From Rhodocyclales bacterium (GTDB lineage Bacteria > Pseudomonadota > Gammaproteobacteria > Burkholderiales > Rhodocyclaceae): a stretch of 64,000 nt of DNA. Made by a program: the position numbers and the translations under genes. Within the stretch, counting starts at the first letter, position 1; every line of letters begins with the position of its first letter. The stretch covers positions 52,932 to 116,931 of the forward strand of contig JACRIY010000033.1 in NCBI GenBank assembly GCA_016235805.1, given 5' to 3'. Below are positions 44,981 through 55,171 of the stretch, one piece after another. Under the pieces are notes generated by a model. That model was not told where the DNA came from and ran no database searches. It saw only the letters and a list, made by a program, of their open reading frames with translations.

Positions 44981-47086
44981 TTAGAAACGGGTACTTAGGG
45001 TCAGGCGGGCATTGCGCGGTGCGCCCGGACTGATGTTGTTGTTGGCATCGGCCGTCGGGAAGTACTTTTTGTCGAACAGGTTCTCGACGTTGAGCGCCAG
45101 CCGCGTCTTGCCGTCGGCGAAGGCGTAATACAGCGCCCCGTCGGCACGGGTGAAGGCGGGCAAGGTGACCAGGTTGTCGGCATTGGGATAGGACGCGCCC
45201 TGATAGACCACGCCCAGACCGGCGCTCCAGTTGCCGCCAAGTGCCAGCTTGTTCCACAGCGACAGCGTGTTCTCGGGCACCAGTTGCGGGCGGTGGCCAA
45301 GGTTGCCGGCGGCCGCGGTCGCCTTTGTGATGCGGCTGTCGAGATGGGCGTAACCGGCATAGATCTGCCAATTGCGCGTGATATCGCCCTGCAGCCCGAC
45401 TTCGACGCCGTCGGTCCGCTGCTGGCCGGTCAAGACGATGCCGCCGAGGCCGTCGGCATTGCGCACGTTATTGCGATCGAGGCGGAACAGAGCGGTCGAA
45501 AGCGTCAGATTCGGCAGCAGATCCCAGCGCCCGCCGATCTCGTAATTCTTTGCGTTTTCCGGATCCAGGTCGGCAGTATTCACGGCCAGGCCCAGGGTTT
45601 CGGCCGAGGGCAGGAAGGAATAGCTGTAGCTCGCGTAGTAGGTCGAGGTGCTGGTCGGCGCCCAGATCAGGCCCAGGCGTGGGCTGAACTCCTTGTCGGT
45701 GTGGGCGAGATCGACCGCCGGCGTCGTGGTCCGGCGATCGTCGAGGCTCACCTTGAAGTAGTCATAACGCAAGCCGGCGAGCAGCTTCCATTCCTTGGAG
45801 AGGGCAATCTGGTCTTGGAGGTAGACGGCGGCGATGGCGGCCTTGACCTTGTTGTTGGCGTCGGTCCCGTTTTGCCGAAAGCTGGTCGCCGCCGCGACGG
45901 GATTGCTGGCGGGCACCAGGATCGTGGTTGCGGCACCAAAGAAGCCGGTGTTGCGCAGGTTGGTGCTGTCCTGGTGGCCGAGCTCCAGGCCGGCCAGCAG
46001 GGTATGTTCGAAGCCGCCGGCGGTGAGCTTGGTGGTCAGGTCGGTCTGGTTGAATATGTTGGTACGCTGGTTGGCGTTGTTGTAGGCGCTGATCGACACA
46101 TTGCCGGCGCCACTGACCGCGGTGGTGGTGGTGGGAAAGACGTTCTGGTAGTACTTGTCGTAATGCGTGATGCGCAGGTTGTTCTTCAGTTGCACGGCGC
46201 CGAAATCGTGGTCGAGGATGGCGTACGCGCTGTCGATGTAGGAATGCGCCTTGCTCTGGTCGGCGTTGCCGAAGAAGGTGCTCGGGTCGGCGTTGAAGGG
46301 CAGGCCGTTCTGCGACGGGAAGCCGCGGTCGGCGGTGCGTTCGTCGCGCAGATGCTCGAAGCCGAGGGTTAGCGAGGTCATGGCGCCCGGTACCAGCGTC
46401 ACTGTCGGGTTGATGGCATAGCGCTTGAGGTCGGCACCGTTGCGGAAGCTGTCGCTGCTTTCGGCCATGGCATTCAGGCGCCAGGCAGTCGAGTCGTTGA
46501 GCTTGCCGCCGAGGTCGACCGTGCCGCGCAGCTGACTGTTCTGGCCCAGGGTGACGCTGGCCTCGCCGATATGAGCGAACACCGGCTTCTTCGTCACGCG
46601 GTTCACCACGCCTCCTGCGCCGCGGCCGAAGATCATGCCGCCGGCGCCCTTGAAGAATTCGACGCGCTCCAGGCTGTAGAGGTCGCGGAACACCTGCGCA
46701 TCGTCGCGGATGCCGTCGACATAGAGGTTGGCCGAGGTGCCGATGCCGCGCAGGATGAATTCGTCGCGGTTGCCTTCGCCCTGGTGGGCCAGGGCGCCGG
46801 GGACGTAGCGGATGACGTCGGCCAGGCTCTGCATGGCCTGGTCCTTGATCAGCGCTTCAGGGACCACGCTGACCGAGGCCGGGACGTCCTTGAGCGGCGT
46901 GTCGGTCTTGGTGAAGGTGGATGAGCGCGTGGCGCGGTAGCCTTTGACCGGACCGTCGGCGCGCTCGGTCTGGTCCTGGACGTTGACCTGCGGCAGGGCC
47001 GTGTCGGCGGCGTGCAACTGACCGATGGCGCCGCAGGCGGCAATCACCGCAAGGGCGACGGGTTTGATGCGGATGCGGAACGACAT
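44981..47086 (-). CDS. TonB-dependent siderophore receptor
   Basis: A 701-aa outer-membrane receptor. Residues 1-27 are a signal peptide. A plug domain follows (DTPLKDVPASVSVVPEALIK, then GALAHQGEGNRDEFILRGIG) and a 22-strand barrel with a C-terminal Phe (RLTLSTRF). FFKGAGGMIFGRGAGGVVNR is the siderophore-receptor signature. It resembles the catecholate/FhuE-type Fiu and FcuA group; the ligand is not known. It is the last gene of the Fur-controlled operon, 80 nt after exbD. Confidence 0.94.
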   Translation of the reverse strand: MSFRIRIKPVALAVIAACGAIGQLHAADTALPQVNVQDQTERADGPVKGYRATRSSTFTKTDTPLKDVPASVSVVPEALIKDQAMQSLADVIRYVPGALAHQGEGNRDEFILRGIGTSANLYVDGIRDDAQVFRDLYSLERVEFFKGAGGMIFGRGAGGVVNRVTKKPVFAHIGEASVTLGQNSQLRGTVDLGGKLNDSTAWRLNAMAESSDSFRNGADLKRYAINPTVTLVPGAMTSLTLGFEHLRDERTADRGFPSQNGLPFNADPSTFFGNADQSKAHSYIDSAYAILDHDFGAVQLKNNLRITHYDKYYQNVFPTTTTAVSGAGNVSISAYNNANQRTNIFNQTDLTTKLTAGGFEHTLLAGLELGHQDSTNLRNTGFFGAATTILVPASNPVAAATSFRQNGTDANNKVKAAIAAVYLQDQIALSKEWKLLAGLRYDYFKVSLDDRRTTTPAVDLAHTDKEFSPRLGLIWAPTSTSTYYASYSYSFLPSAETLGLAVNTADLDPENAKNYEIGGRWDLLPNLTLSTALFRLDRNNVRNADGLGGIVLTGQQRTDGVEVGLQGDITRNWQIYAGYAHLDSRITKATAAAGNLGHRPQLVPENTLSLWNKLALGGNWSAGLGVVYQGASYPNADNLVTLPAFTRADGALYYAFADGKTRLALNVENLFDKKYFPTADANNNISPGAPRNARLTLSTRF

Positions 47087-47166
47087 GGTGCGACTCCTCT
47101 GGGTTTGTGGCTGGCTGGGAGAAATCGCCTGGCTTGCCGGTTGGCTGAATGGGTTTGCGGTGGTGA

Positions 47167-47589
<423 letters not shown>

Positions 47590-47598
47590 GATGCGTAC

Positions 47599-48375
47599 TC
47601 AGGCCGTGGCGCGTGCGGGCGTGGCAGCCTGGACGCGCGCAATGATGCGCTCCGAGGTGGCGGCAACGTCGGCCTGTTGCGGTGCGCTCTTCAGGCCGGT
47701 GGCGAGGAAGTTGAACAAGTCGTGGGCGAAGGAATTGAGCTCCGCCAGGGTGTTGCGGTTGGCGCGGGCGAAGGCGTTGTAGGCCACCGCCGCGGGGATC
47801 GCCACGGCGAGGCCGACGGCGGTCATGATCAGCGCCTCGCCGACGGGGCCGGCAACCTTGTCCAGCGTGCCCTGGCCGCTCATGCCGATCGCCATCAGCG
47901 CGTGGTAGATGCCCCAGACGGTGCCGAACAGGCCGACGAAGGGCGCAGACGAGGCCACCGTGGCGAGGAAAGTCTGGCCGTATTCGAGGCGCGACTTGTC
48001 CTGTGCGATGGCGCGCTTCAGCGCGCGGGTGAGGAATTCGTCGGGCGTGCCGGCATCGACCAGGCCGCGCCCCTTGTGTCCGTCGCGCCCGGCCTTGTGC
48101 TGTTCGATGGCGGTGAAGCCGTGATGCACCAGGTGCGAGAAGGCTTCGGTGACACCGGTCTGGCGCAGGTGGCGCGCCACGGCGTCGAGGCTGGGGGCGG
48201 CCCAGAAGGCCGCGAGGAACTCGGCGCTTTTCTTCTGCGAGCGAATCGCCTGGGCGCCCTTGGTGACGATCAGGTACCAGGTGCCGATTGACATGATCAG
48301 CATCAGTCCGAGGATGAAGCGCGCGATGCCATCCGAGTTGGCGAGGAAGTGGCCGAAGCCCAGCGAGTTTTCCAT
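47599..48375 (-). CDS. exbB: ExbB, TonB motor proton-channel subunit
   Basis: A 258-aa MotA/TolQ/ExbB protein with three membrane helices: FILGLMLIMSIGTWYLIV, then VASSAPFVGLFGTVWGIYHAL and VGEALIMTAVGLAVAIPAAV. The GLFGTVWG motif and Thr/Pro residues are those of the family. It follows tonB by 2 nt. Confidence 0.96.
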   Translation of the reverse strand: MENSLGFGHFLANSDGIARFILGLMLIMSIGTWYLIVTKGAQAIRSQKKSAEFLAAFWAAPSLDAVARHLRQTGVTEAFSHLVHHGFTAIEQHKAGRDGHKGRGLVDAGTPDEFLTRALKRAIAQDKSRLEYGQTFLATVASSAPFVGLFGTVWGIYHALMAIGMSGQGTLDKVAGPVGEALIMTAVGLAVAIPAAVAYNAFARANRNTLAELNSFAHDLFNFLATGLKSAPQQADVAATSERIIARVQAATPARATA

Positions 48376-48377
48376 GG

Positions 48378-49022
48378 TCAGTCCTTCAGGGTAAAAGCGA
48401 TGGGAACCAGCACCCAGGCGGCAATGGGGTCCTTGCCGAGTCTGGCGGGAACGAACTTCCAGCGGCGCACGGTGTCCAGCGCCGACTGGTCGAGGCGCGA
48501 CGAGCCGCTCGATGCCTGCAGGTGAACTTCGCTGGCGCTGCCGTCGGCGGCGACATGCACGCGCAGCGTGACGCGGCCCTGCTCGTTGAGGCGGCGAGAG
48601 ATGGCCGGGTAGACCGGCTTGGGGTTGTCGAGGTAGTCGGCGTCGAAGCGCGGCTGGGTCGGCGCGGCCATTGGCGCCGCGACGATCGGAGCCGGGGGTG
48701 CGACAAAAGTCGGCGCTGGCGCTACGGCGATCGGGGTCGGTGCCGGCGCATCGGCCGCTGTGGCGAGCTGGACCGGCTGCGGCAGCGGAGTCGGCCGTCG
48801 CTCCACTGGCTTCGGTTTGGGCGGTACGATTTCCGCCTGCGGCTTGATTTCCGGCGAAGGCGGCAGCAGGCTGACGCTGAGCACTGCGAGCGGCGTGGGC
48901 AAGGTGATCACGTTCAGGCGCACCAGGCCGGCGAGGACCAGCAGGTGCACCGCGACAACCATGCCGAGGCCGAGCGGCGACAGGCGCGGCCGGGCGGTCT
49001 GGTCGAAGGCTCCGGCGTACAT
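48378..49022 (-). CDS. tonB: TonB, energy-transducing protein
   Basis: A 214-aa protein with one N-terminal anchor helix (LGMVVAVHLLVLAGLVRLNV), a Pro/Ala-rich spacer (PQAEIVPPKPKPVERRPTPL and following) and the C-terminal TonB domain (YPAISRRLNEQGRVTLRVHV). The spacer carries, on the opposite strand, a copy of the dispersed motif, encoding AVAPAPTFVAPP. Two nt from its neighbours on both sides. Confidence 0.95.
   Translation of the reverse strand: MYAGAFDQTARPRLSPLGLGMVVAVHLLVLAGLVRLNVITLPTPLAVLSVSLLPPSPEIKPQAEIVPPKPKPVERRPTPLPQPVQLATAADAPAPTPIAVAPAPTFVAPPAPIVAAPMAAPTQPRFDADYLDNPKPVYPAISRRLNEQGRVTLRVHVAADGSASEVHLQASSGSSRLDQSALDTVRRWKFVPARLGKDPIAAWVLVPIAFTLKD
48705..48733 (+). repeat. Dispersed AAAGTCGGCGC-type motif, antisense copy in tonB
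   Basis: AAAAGTCGGCGCTGGCGCTA then CGGCGATCG on the plus strand; the gene reads the opposite strand and so makes AVAPAPTFV from it. Confidence 0.5.
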
Positions 49023-49024
49023 GG

Positions 49025-50308
49025 TCAGTTCGAGATCCGGATGACCTGGTCAGCCGGTCCCGCGTTCACCAGCGCCGAAAGGCTGCGCGCAAAACTGCCG
49101 ACGCCGGGCGACTGGACGAAGACGCAGGGCTTGCCCAATTTTTTGCAGGCTTCCTTCAGGCGCCAGTAGGCGGCGTGCGAGACGCAGGCGGTCTGGCAGA
49201 CCACGGCGTCGGCATTGGCGATCGCGGCGTCGATGCGATGCAGGTGTTCTTCCTGTCCACCGTCGTGGTGCAGGAAGCGTCCGCCGCGCTGCTCGACCAG
49301 CTTGCGGTAGCCGTCGACGAGGCCGCTGCGGCCGCCGACGCAAAGCACGCAGCGGCCTTCCAGTGCGGCGCCGGGCGGGCAGTCGCGACCGCAGGAGGAG
49401 GCCGGGTCGCCGGTGGCTTCGGTGGCAGCGAGTACCGTGTGCGCCTTCTTCAGCTCGATCTCAAGCTGTGCGGCGCGGCGAGCGTTGGCGGCGTTCCATT
49501 CCTCCAGGGCTTCGGCGCGCGCCGCCAGCATCGCGGCCCGTTGCTGAACGGAGGCGTAGTTCTTGCGTTCGCGCGCGGCGGCGGCCAGTTCGCGTTCCAG
49601 CGCGGTGACGCGCGCGGCTTGCTGTTCGCTTGCCGCGAGCTTGCGACGCAGCGCGGCAAGCTCGTCCGCGTGGGCGCGCCGTTCGTCCTCCATGCCGCGA
49701 CGCAGCGCGTCGAGTTCCTGTCTCAGGGCCTGTGCCGCGCCCTTGTAGCGTTCGAGCTGGCGCAGGTCGGCGCGCACGCTGGTGCCGACCTGGTGCGAGA
49801 GCATGTGGATGTCGCCGTGGATGTCGCGGCCAAGGTCGTCGTCCATCGCCGGATGAGTCCAGGCGGCCCACAGTGCGCCGGGAATGTCATCGCCACTTGC
49901 CAGCGCTTCGCGCCAAAGGAAGGCGACTGCCGCAGCGTCGGCGGCCGGGGCGTAGCGGGCCACGGCGCGGGAATGGCGCTTGTCGAGGAAGTGCTGGATG
50001 GCCTCGCTCAGGGCGCTGCGCTCTGCGCAATAGCCGACTACCACGGTGTGCAGGCTGTAGTCGGTCATCTTGCTGACGTCGTAGCCGGAGTGAGGCGCCA
50101 GTTTTCGCATTTCGGCGACCGGCAGGCAGGTGCCAATCAGCGCGCAGTGGTAGGCATGCGCCAATTCCCACAGCTTGCGGCGACGTCCCGGGCGCGCCAT
50201 GGGAACCTCGTCGGGCGCGCACAGGCAGCGCGGGCCGCCGGGGAAGGCGCTGCTGATCATCTGCGCCAGCGTTCCTGTGGTCGAAGGGGGTTCGTAAGCT
50301 GCCAGCAT
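49025..50308 (-). CDS. DUF2325 protein with long coiled coil (427 aa)
   Basis: The N-terminal ~170 residues are mixed (CCLCAPDEVPMARPGRRR region, then YDVSKMTDYSLHTVVVGYCA). Residues ~180-300 are Ala/Glu/Arg-rich and predicted coiled coil. The C-terminal DUF2325 domain shows VLCVGGRSGLVDGYRKLVEQ, then HHDGG, the AIANADAVVCQTACVSHAAY stretch and KLGKPCVFV. ATG 50308 with GGAG at 10 nt is used. Function unknown. Its place between bfr and tonB in a Fur-boxed operon suggests an iron-related role. Confidence 0.88.
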   Translation of the reverse strand: MLAAYEPPSTTGTLAQMISSAFPGGPRCLCAPDEVPMARPGRRRKLWELAHAYHCALIGTCLPVAEMRKLAPHSGYDVSKMTDYSLHTVVVGYCAERSALSEAIQHFLDKRHSRAVARYAPAADAAAVAFLWREALASGDDIPGALWAAWTHPAMDDDLGRDIHGDIHMLSHQVGTSVRADLRQLERYKGAAQALRQELDALRRGMEDERRAHADELAALRRKLAASEQQAARVTALERELAAAARERKNYASVQQRAAMLAARAEALEEWNAANARRAAQLEIELKKAHTVLAATEATGDPASSCGRDCPPGAALEGRCVLCVGGRSGLVDGYRKLVEQRGGRFLHHDGGQEEHLHRIDAAIANADAVVCQTACVSHAAYWRLKEACKKLGKPCVFVQSPGVGSFARSLSALVNAGPADQVIRISN

Positions 50309-50419
50309 GACGGTCAAGCTCCAAAGAGGCTTCAGGAATCTTTGGCTGGCTTGCCGGACGGGACCGGCTGGCTGGCTGCAATGGCGGCGGCAGAAGTGCC
50401 GCCGCGTGCTGCGGGCAGG

Positions 50420-50902
50420 TCAGGAGCCGGACGGCGCTCCCATTTGCGTTTGCAGGTAGTTCTGGATGCCGACTTTCTCGATCAATTCGATCTGGGTTTC
50501 GAGGTAGTCGATGTGTTCCTCGGTGTCTTCCAGGATGTCTTCGAGGATCTCGCGGGAAACGTAGTCGTGCACGCTTTCGCAGTAGGTGATAGCCGCCTTG
50601 GTGTCGGCGTGCGCGCCTCGTTCCAGCGTGAGGTCGCCGGCCAGGCATTCCGGTACGTTTTCGCCGATGAGCAGCTTGTTCAGCGCCTGCAGGTTGGGCA
50701 GGCCTTCGAGGAACAGCACGCGTTCGATCAGGTGGTCGGCGTGGTGCATTTCCTCGATCGATTCCTCGTACTCGTGCTTGCCCAGTGCGGCGAAGCCCCA
50801 GTTCTTGTACATCCGCGCATGCAGGAAATACTGGTTGATCGCGGTCAGTTCATTGGCCAGGCATTTGTTGAGGAGCTGGATGACTTTCTTGTCGCCTTTC
50901 AT
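50420..50902 (-). CDS. bfr: Bacterioferritin
   Basis: A 160-aa four-helix ferritin with the dinuclear-site Glu18, Glu51 and His54 ([40 protein letters not shown]) and Met52, the axial heme ligand. It stores iron as a 24-mer. It follows bfd by 13 nt; a 111-bp gap leads to the DUF2325 gene. Confidence 0.97.
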   Translation of the reverse strand: MKGDKKVIQLLNKCLANELTAINQYFLHARMYKNWGFAALGKHEYEESIEEMHHADHLIERVLFLEGLPNLQALNKLLIGENVPECLAGDLTLERGAHADTKAAITYCESVHDYVSREILEDILEDTEEHIDYLETQIELIEKVGIQNYLQTQMGAPSGS

Positions 50903-50915
50903 GGTGATCTCCTGA

Positions 50916-51131
50916 TCAGGCCGCCGCCAGTTGCTGTCCGGCGGGGGTGGTTCGATGGGGTGCGTGGGCATGCAGGGAATTCTTCAGCACGTCCCGCGCG
51001 CAACCCGTGCAGCGGCCGCAGCAGGCGCCGACTCCCAACTGCTCGCGCAATTCTCGCAGACTGTCGCAGCCTTCTGCGACGGCGCTGCCGATATCGCGTT
51101 CTGTCACGGCATTGCAGATGCACACGTACAT
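50916..51131 (-). CDS. bfd: Bfd, bacterioferritin-associated ferredoxin
   Basis: A 71-aa [2Fe-2S] protein with Cys4, Cys6 ([13 protein letters not shown]) and Cys38, Cys41 (GACCGRC), the exact Bfd ligand set. It reduces bacterioferritin to release iron. The C-terminal ~20 residues are a variable tail. Upstream of bfr by 13 nt. Confidence 0.95.
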   Translation of the reverse strand: MYVCICNAVTERDIGSAVAEGCDSLRELREQLGVGACCGRCTGCARDVLKNSLHAHAPHRTTPAGQQLAAA

Positions 51132-51144
51132 GGTGGCTCCAGAG

Positions 51145-51327
51145 TTATTTGGTAAGGATCAGCTTGCCCTGCCGGGTGCGGCGCAGGCGGTAGGTTTCGT
51201 CGCCGTGGGCGATCAGGACTTCGTCCCGCTTGCCGAACAGCGTCGAGCTTTCCAGCAGCGATACATTCCCTGTCGGGAGGGGCTGGCGTTCAGGTTTGCT
51301 GCCAGGCAACTGGGGCGAGGATTTCAT
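51145..51327 (-). CDS. hemP: HemP-family hemin uptake regulator/protein (60 aa)
   Basis: A short protein with the HemP core (SSTLFGKRDEVLIAHGDETY, then RLRRTRQGKLILTK). HemP proteins are Fur-regulated and needed for induction of heme-uptake genes in some betaproteobacteria. ATG 51327 is used; a GTG at 51345 is possible. First gene of the iron operon. Confidence 0.9.
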   Translation of the reverse strand: MKSSPQLPGSKPERQPLPTGNVSLLESSTLFGKRDEVLIAHGDETYRLRRTRQGKLILTK

Positions 51328-51355
51328 GGGCCTTCGTTTTTGCACAGAATCGTAT

Positions 51356-51370
51356 TGAGAATGATTCTCA
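51356..51370 (-). promoter_or_regulatory. Fur box of the iron operon
   Basis: TGAGAATGATTCTCA is a 7-1-7 inverted repeat differing from the TGATAATNATTATCA Fur consensus at two positions. It lies 29 bp upstream of hemP. It would repress hemP-bfd-bfr-DUF2325-tonB-exbBD-receptor in iron-rich conditions. Confidence 0.9.
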
Positions 51371-51505
51371 TTGATATGGACCGCGTTGTCAACAGGGAAA
51401 TGCCACTTGTGGCTCGGGCCTGTGTTTCATTCGATGCAGCTTTTCGTCAGGAAGCAGAAACCTTGGCGACGGTATAATTCAGGCTTTAGCTAAAAGGAGC
51501 TGGCC

Positions 51506-52054
51506 GTGGGTCTCGATCGTGTTCCGTCGGGCAAGGATTTGCCCAATGATTTCAATGTGGTTATCGAGATATCGATGCACTCGGAACCGATCAAGTACGA
51601 AGTCGACAAGGAGTCGGGCGCCATCTTCGTCGACCGCTTCATGTCCACGTCGATGCACTACCCCTGCAATTACGGCTACATCCCGCACACCATTTCCGGC
51701 GACGGCGACCCCGTCGATGTCCTAGTGCTGTCGCAATTCGCCTTGCCGCCGGGCGTCGTGGTGCGTTGCCGTCCGATCGGCATGCTCAAGATGACCGACG
51801 AGGCCGGCGAGGATGCCAAGCTGCTCGCGGTGCCGGTGGACAAGCTGACGCCGATGTACCACAGCGTGTCCAGTCCGCGCGACCTGCCACAACTGGTGCT
51901 CGACCAGATCTCGCATTTTTTCGCGCACTACAAGGACCTGGAGCCCGGCAAGTTCGTCAAGATCAATGGCTGGGTCAATGTCGAGGAAGCGAAGAAGGAA
52001 ATAATGGACGGCGTCGCCGCCTACGAGGCCGCCAAGGAAAAGCCGGCGTACTGA
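51506..52054 (+). CDS. ppa: Inorganic pyrophosphatase (family I)
   Basis: A 182-aa enzyme hydrolysing PPi. The family I signature DGDPVDVLV is present, with the Lys/Glu/Tyr pocket in [18 protein letters not shown] and CNYGYIPHT. Start is GTG 51506, preceded by AAGGAGC. It ends at a clear terminator. Confidence 0.97.
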   Translation: MGLDRVPSGKDLPNDFNVVIEISMHSEPIKYEVDKESGAIFVDRFMSTSMHYPCNYGYIPHTISGDGDPVDVLVLSQFALPPGVVVRCRPIGMLKMTDEAGEDAKLLAVPVDKLTPMYHSVSSPRDLPQLVLDQISHFFAHYKDLEPGKFVKINGWVNVEEAKKEIMDGVAAYEAAKEKPAY

Positions 52055-52074
52055 CGCACGCGTCCAGCCAGCCG

Positions 52075-52100
52075 AGCCCGCCGCATGGCGGGCTTTTTTT
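52075..52100 (+). terminator. Rho-independent terminator of ppa
   Basis: AGCCCGCC (52075-52082), loop GCAT, GGCGGGCT (52087-52094), then T-run. Confidence 0.92.
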
Positions 52101-52157
52101 ATCCGCTATAGTTATGTCCCCGTCGATTCGGGCGGGAACCGCATCCCAGGATAGCCC

Positions 52158-53780
52158 ATGACCCGCCTGCGCATCGCCGTCGCCCAGTTCAACGCCGTCC
52201 TCGGCGACCTGGCCGGCAATTCAGACCGCATACTGGAACTCGCGCAGCGCGCCCGCGAGGCCGGCGCGCAGGTGCTGCTGACGCCGGAACTGGCGCTCTG
52301 CGGCTACCCGCCGGAAGACCTGCTGATGCGGCCGGACTTCTATCGCGCCTGCGCCGCGCAGGTCGAACAGTTGGCCAGGGCGGCGCCGCTGCCCATCGTG
52401 CTCGGCTATCCGGAGCAGTCAGGCAGCCGTCGCTACAATGCGGCCGCACTGATCCAGGATGGCGAGGTGCGTGCCAACTACCGCAAGCATCGCCTGCCGA
52501 ACTACGAAGTGTTCGACGAGGAGCGCTATTTCGAGGCGGGCAGCGAGCCTTGCGTGATAAACATCAATGGCGTCCGCTGCGGGCTGGCGATCTGCGCCGA
52601 CGTCTGGGAATACGGCGCCGCCGAGGCGGCGGCGCTGGCCGGCGCGGAACTGATGCTGACGCTGAACGCCTCGCCCTTCCACATGAACAAGCAGGCGCGG
52701 CGCTACGAGGTGCTGCGTGACCGGGTGGCGGCGACCGGCAAGCCGGCGATCTATGCCAACCTGGTCGGCGGCCAGGACGAACTGGTGTTCGACGGCGCCT
52801 CCTTCGCGCTCGACGGGCAGGGCCGCCTGACACACCAGTCGCCGGCCTTCGTCGAGGACCTGGCGATCATCGACTATGCCGACGGCCACCTGCTGCCCGG
52901 CAGGATTGCCGAAGCGCCGACGGTCGAGGCGGAAGTCTATTCGGCGCTGAAACTGGGCGTGGCCGATTACCTCGGCAAGAACGGTTTTCCCGGAGCCATC
53001 ATCGGCCTGTCCGGTGGCATCGATTCGGCGCTGACGCTGGCCATCGCCGCCGACGCCCTCGGCCCCGACAAGGTGCGCGCCGTGATGATGCCATCGCCAT
53101 GGACGGCGCAGATGAGCCTTGACGATTCGCGCGAGATGGTCAAGCGCCTCGGCATCCAGTACGACGAGATCCCGATCGCCGCCGCGATGGAGCAGTTCGC
53201 CGTGTCGCTGGCGCCGACTTTTGCGGCATTGGGTCCGAAGCCGGCGTGGGACACCACGGACGAGAACCTGCAGGCGCGCATCCGCGGCATGCTGCTGATG
53301 GCCTTGTCCAACCGCACCGGGCGCATCGTGCTGACCACCGGCAACAAGAGCGAAATGGCGGTCGGCTACGCCACGCTCTATGGCGACATGGCCGGCGGCT
53401 TCGCGGTGATCAAGGACGTGTTCAAGACCTTCGTCTATCGTCTCGCCGACTATCGCAACACGCTGTCGGACGCGATTCCGCGCAACATCATCACGCGCGC
53501 GCCTTCGGCCGAACTCAAGCCCGACCAGACCGACCAGGACACGCTGCCGCCCTATGCGGTGCTCGACGCCATCATCGAGGCCTACATGGAGCGCGACGAA
53601 AGCCCGCGCCAGATAGTCGCGGCGGGTTATGCCGAAGCCGACGTGCGCAAGGTGGTCGGCATGCTCAAGAAAAACGAATACAAGCGGCGCCAGGCGCCGG
53701 TCGGCATCCGCGTTACGCAACGCGGATTCGGCAAGGACTGGCGCTATCCGATAACATCGGCTTACGCCGACGAATGGTGA
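52158..53780 (+). CDS. nadE: Glutamine-dependent NAD+ synthase
   Basis: A 540-aa fused enzyme. The N-terminal nitrilase-type glutaminase has VLLTPELALCGYPPEDLLMR (Glu), the Lys in NYRKHRLPNYEVFDEERYF (split here) and Cys in GVRCGLAICADVWE. The C-terminal synthetase shows the PP-loop GLSGGIDSAL, and downstream TGNKSEMAVGYATLYGDMAG. It amidates deamido-NAD. A copy of the dispersed motif, read in reverse, lies at 53195-53222 (AVSLAPTF). Confidence 0.97.
   Translation: MTRLRIAVAQFNAVLGDLAGNSDRILELAQRAREAGAQVLLTPELALCGYPPEDLLMRPDFYRACAAQVEQLARAAPLPIVLGYPEQSGSRRYNAAALIQDGEVRANYRKHRLPNYEVFDEERYFEAGSEPCVININGVRCGLAICADVWEYGAAEAAALAGAELMLTLNASPFHMNKQARRYEVLRDRVAATGKPAIYANLVGGQDELVFDGASFALDGQGRLTHQSPAFVEDLAIIDYADGHLLPGRIAEAPTVEAEVYSALKLGVADYLGKNGFPGAIIGLSGGIDSALTLAIAADALGPDKVRAVMMPSPWTAQMSLDDSREMVKRLGIQYDEIPIAAAMEQFAVSLAPTFAALGPKPAWDTTDENLQARIRGMLLMALSNRTGRIVLTTGNKSEMAVGYATLYGDMAGGFAVIKDVFKTFVYRLADYRNTLSDAIPRNIITRAPSAELKPDQTDQDTLPPYAVLDAIIEAYMERDESPRQIVAAGYAEADVRKVVGMLKKNEYKRRQAPVGIRVTQRGFGKDWRYPITSAYADEW
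53195..53222 (-). repeat. Dispersed AAAGTCGGCGC-type motif, antisense copy in nadE
   Basis: Minus strand AAAAGTCGGCGCCAGCGACA then CGGCGAAC. The gene reads the other strand and makes FAVSLAPTF. Confidence 0.5.
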
Positions 53781-53793
53781 ACCATCCCCCCGG

Positions 53794-54270
<477 letters not shown>

Positions 54271-54320
54271 TCGCTGCTTCGTTCGCGTCGCCTGCGGCAA
54301 ACTGGTTGGCTATCCCCCCG

Positions 54321-54404
54321 CCCCCTTTAGTTGCGGCGTAACGCCCGCTTCGCGGGCATTGGCCTTCACTTAAACGCTGGAGCGTTTTCCAAGGAAAGGG
54401 GTGA
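54321..54404 (+). repeat. Structured palindromic repeat, copy after glnB
   Basis: CCCCCTTTAGTTGCGGCG, hairpin ACGCCCGCTTCGCGGGCAT, GGCCTTCACTTAAA, hairpin AAACGCTGGAGCGTTT, then GGAAAGGGG. Loop and stem bases differ from the 53794 copy but pairing is kept. Confidence 0.8.
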
Positions 54405-54427
54405 CCGAGTTGGCTCGCTGCGCTCGA

Positions 54428-54994
54428 TTATTTCTTCGAGCCGTCAATGAACGGCAGGAGCCTGTCGCCCGTTTCGCGGAGTCGTTCCAGGCTGTGGTAC
54501 AGAAGCAGCAGCAGCAGTTTGCTGCCCAGCGAGGGTTCCAATAGCAGGATGTCGTAGACCGTGTCGCGGGTCAGAACGGCGAAATCCGTCGGTACGCGGG
54601 CAACACAGGTGGCAAACTTTGGCTTGCCGTCGATGATCGACATCTCCCCGAACGTGGCGCCCGGGCCGATGACCGACAAGAGCTTTTGCTCCCCATCGGC
54701 GCCCTTTTTGAGTACCGACACTTCGCCGGTGAGCACGATACACAGGAAATCACCGTCTTCGTTTTCCCTGGCGATGACTTCGCCGCGTTTGGCACAAAAA
54801 CACTCCATCTTGGAGCAGAGGCGCGAAATCTCGCCTCGGTTCAATTCCTGGAACAGTGAAACCCGGTCGACGAGTTCGAAAAACTCTTCCTCGTAACGGG
54901 AGCCGTTACCAAGATGGACGAACCCCTCCAGCTCAGGCAATAAGGGCCGCCTGAGGTTGAATCCGACGGCTTCGGCAACAGCGTTTTCGCTCAT
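54428..54994 (-). CDS. Single-domain cyclic-nucleotide-binding protein (188 aa)
   Basis: A CNB domain (VIARENEDGDFLCIVLTGEV, then PGATFGEMSIIDGKPKFATC) preceded by ~55 residues and ending in a leucine-rich helix (LLLLLLYHSLERLRETGD). No output domain. It recalls the CNB-only protein at 32918 but is not closely similar. It faces glnB convergently. Confidence 0.83.
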   Translation of the reverse strand: MSENAVAEAVGFNLRRPLLPELEGFVHLGNGSRYEEEFFELVDRVSLFQELNRGEISRLCSKMECFCAKRGEVIARENEDGDFLCIVLTGEVSVLKKGADGEQKLLSVIGPGATFGEMSIIDGKPKFATCVARVPTDFAVLTRDTVYDILLLEPSLGSKLLLLLLYHSLERLRETGDRLLPFIDGSKK

Positions 54995-55171
54995 GGACTT
55001 GGTTAACTAGTAGACATGTTAAATATTCTTGCTTGCAGTTCGGGATTGTCCCCCGATATGAGGCGGCGTCAACGGCCCGTTCGGACTAACGAACGGGGTG
55101 TGCACCACCAACTCTAGGGGTATCCGCGTCCCTATTCTAAAAGAATCAGCCACCAAGCCAGGTCCGCACAA
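54995..55171. other. 177-bp spacer between the CNB gene and the Smr gene
   Basis: It holds a perfect hairpin CCCGTTCG-GACTAA-CGAACGGG (55076-55097) and an AT-rich stretch next to the CNB start that probably contains its promoter. No ORF is visible. Confidence 0.45.
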